A DNA stretch of 64,000 nt from Acidipropionibacterium thoenii DSM 20276 (GTDB lineage: Bacteria > Actinomycetota > Actinomycetes > Propionibacteriales > Propionibacteriaceae), in contig NZ_AUHZ01000006.1 of NCBI RefSeq assembly GCF_000423445.1, positions 124,001 through 188,000 of the forward strand, given 5' to 3'. Positions within the stretch are counted from its first letter, which is position 1. Each line of letters starts with the position of its first letter. Under the pieces are notes generated by a model. It ran no database searches, had not been told where the DNA came from, and saw only the letters and a program-made list of their open reading frames with translations. Below are positions 62,897-64,000 of the stretch, one piece after another. Both the position numbers and the translations under genes were made by a program.

Positions 62897-63790
62897 TCAG
62901 ACTCCGCGGATCGCCTTGGCCGGCGGCCGGTCACCGCGGATCGAGGCCACCATGTCGGCCACCCGCCTGGTCGCCTGGACATCGTGGGCGCGGATCACGG
63001 TGGCCCCCAGCCAGGTCGCCACCGCCACCGAGGCCAGCGTTCCCTCCAGTCGGTCGTCGACCGGAAGGTCCAGCGTCTCCCCGACGAAGTCCTTGCGGGA
63101 GGCGGCCACCAGCACCGGGAAGCCCAGCGCCACGAACCGGTCGGTGGCGCGCAGGCAGGCCAGCGAGTCGGTCGTCGTCTTGCCGAAGTCGAGGGTCGGG
63201 TCGACGATGATCCGCTCGGCGGGGATCCCGATCGACAGATCGTGTGCGGCACTGCGGGTCAGCTCGGCCAGGGCGTCCGTCACCACTCCGTGCTCGTAGT
63301 GGACGTGATGCGGATCGGTGCGCGGCGGCAGCCCGCCGGTGTGCGAGACGACGTGGCCGGCCTCCAGCTCGGCCGCCACGGCGGCCAGCTCAGGGTCGGC
63401 ACCCGCCCAGGTGTCGTTGACGACGTCGATCCAGTCCTGGCAGGCACGCGCCACCGCGGAGCGCCAGGTGTCCAGACTGAGCAGGACCTCGGGATGCTCG
63501 GCGCGGGCCTTCTCCAGGAAGGGCGCCACCCGTGCGATCTCCTCCTCGGGGGAGACAGCGGGGCCGTCCTGACCGGCTCTTACACCTCCGACGTCGACGA
63601 TGTCGGCGCCTTGGCCGGCCACCTCGTCCAGGCGGCGCAGGGCGTCGTCCAGGGTGTGGCGGGCCGGGGTGTAGAAGGAGTCGGGGGTGCGGTTGATGAC
63701 TGCCATCAGCGCCGGATGGGATGCGTCGAAGCGTCGTTCACGCAGGATCAGCGCAGTTGGCTGATGTGATGTCGAGTCTGGGCCCAGCAC
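62897..63790 (-). CDS. FolP2-like dihydropteroate synthase paralogue
   Basis: A 297-residue TIM-barrel pterin-binding protein starting at GTG. It has the family MAVINRTPDSFY and DPTLDFGK motifs, and VIRAHDVQATRRVADM at the end. However, the normal DIGGESTRPG loop is replaced by VDVGGVRAGQDGP, which I associate with FolP2 paralogues of mycobacteria; FolP2 there lacks dihydropteroate synthase activity. The gene next to it encodes a histidine phosphatase. I therefore prefer a paralogue with another role over sulphonamide-target FolP1. Confidence 0.82.
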   Translation of the reverse strand: MLGPDSTSHQPTALILRERRFDASHPALMAVINRTPDSFYTPARHTLDDALRRLDEVAGQGADIVDVGGVRAGQDGPAVSPEEEIARVAPFLEKARAEHPEVLLSLDTWRSAVARACQDWIDVVNDTWAGADPELAAVAAELEAGHVVSHTGGLPPRTDPHHVHYEHGVVTDALAELTRSAAHDLSIGIPAERIIVDPTLDFGKTTTDSLACLRATDRFVALGFPVLVAASRKDFVGETLDLPVDDRLEGTLASVAVATWLGATVIRAHDVQATRRVADMVASIRGDRPPAKAIRGV

Positions 63791-63795
63791 GTTGC

Positions 63796-64000
63796 TCAGG
63801 CTACGCCCGCGGTGCCGGTCCAGGTGCGGGTGATGACCTCACCATTGCCCAGCTCCAGGGTGAAGTCGCACTCGCGGTGGGTGCGTCCGTCCAGCACGGC
63901 GATGAGGACCCGCAGGGCATCGCCGTGCCCCACGACGACGACCTGGGCCGGTGGGTGGCCGTGGTCACACAACGCCAGGTCGGCGAGGAATGAGCGGCTG
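63796..64000 (-). CDS. Histidine phosphatase superfamily protein (C-terminal part)
   Basis: Reading the minus strand from the window edge gives 67 residues ending at the TGA at 63796-63798. They contain VVVVGHGDALRVLIAVL, the second catalytic histidine motif of the phosphoglycerate-mutase/histidine phosphatase fold, then a beta-rich end (LELGNGEVITRTWTG). The N-terminal RHG motif lies outside the window. Mycobacterial FolP2 neighbours include sugar-phosphoglycerate enzymes, which makes a glucosyl-phosphoglycerate phosphatase possible but unproven. It ends 5 bp before the folP2-like start. Confidence 0.8.
   Translation of the reverse strand, partial: SRSFLADLALCDHGHPPAQVVVVGHGDALRVLIAVLDGRTHRECDFTLELGNGEVITRTWTGTAGVA

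Overview
This window is about 64 kb of high-GC actinobacterial DNA. It most likely comes from a propionic-acid bacterium (Propionibacteriaceae, Acidipropionibacterium-like). The best evidence is at the left edge: a 121-residue biotin carrier with the EAMKM biotinylation motif that matches the 1.3S subunit of methylmalonyl-CoA carboxytransferase (transcarboxylase), the hallmark enzyme of propionic fermentation. The housekeeping order phoU/senX3-regX3, LpqE-like lipoprotein, carD, ispD-ispF, cysS-rlmB is the usual actinobacterial arrangement, but here it is split by large metabolic inserts.

Layout. 0-8.8 kb: transcarboxylase end, an SDR oxidoreductase, ptsI-ptsH, gpmA, a NodB-type deacetylase lipoprotein, phoU, senX3-regX3. 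8.8-10.3 kb: a frameshifted AbiEi/DUF559-like gene bracketed by two near-identical 72-bp perfect palindromes whose differences are compensated on both arms. 10.5-12 kb: LpqE-like lipoprotein and carD. 12-19.4 kb (minus strand): a galactitol-type PTS locus with a SorC regulator, a GpsA-like dehydrogenase, IIB, IIC, a small membrane protein, IIA, a class II aldolase and a zinc dehydrogenase. 19.9-29.6 kb: a lower-GC sorbitol-type PTS locus (IIC, IIBC, IIA, GutM) with a COG4091-like SAF-domain oxidoreductase, two further dehydrogenases and a SorC regulator. These run toward a convergent operon of a TIM-like isomerase, YjbQ and a ketose-bisphosphate aldolase. Both PTS loci carry TGCA-type palindromes at their promoters, one variant per locus.

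29.8-31 kb: ispD-ispF. 31-37.2 kb: a MATE exporter, an unknown protein, and a D-to-L amino-acid locus (GNAT N-succinyltransferase-like, SIS protein, N-succinylamino-acid racemase-like, divergent M20 deacylase). The deacylase is broken by a frame-disrupting deletion. 37-39.4 kb: a membrane protein and an AT-richer pair comprising a secreted protein and a coupled partner. 39.4-49.7 kb: glyA, a 2-hydroxyacid dehydrogenase, an MFS exporter, a methyltransferase, rlmB, cysS, a DUF4032 protein and metB.

50-64 kb: a VanY-like secreted protein interrupted by an in-frame amber codon, an MsiK/UgpC-type sugar ABC ATPase, a DHA2 exporter, L-serine dehydratase with a 31-bp triplication at its 3' end, and a CUT1 sugar-uptake operon. 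That operon begins with a ROK regulator joined in frame to a Gfo/Idh/MocA oxidoreductase, followed by a binding protein and two permeases. It has no ATPase, so the MsiK-type protein is the obvious partner. The right edge holds DedA, a macrodomain protein, a FolP2-like DHPS paralogue and the C-terminus of a histidine phosphatase.

The strongest candidate for an undescribed system is the pair of adjacent alditol-PTS loci at 12-29.6 kb, especially the sorbitol-type one. It combines a COG4091 oxidoreductase, a TIM-like isomerase, YjbQ and an aldolase with no visible kinase, and its two operons share a candidate operator. No database searches were run: family assignments rest on recognised motifs and gene order.
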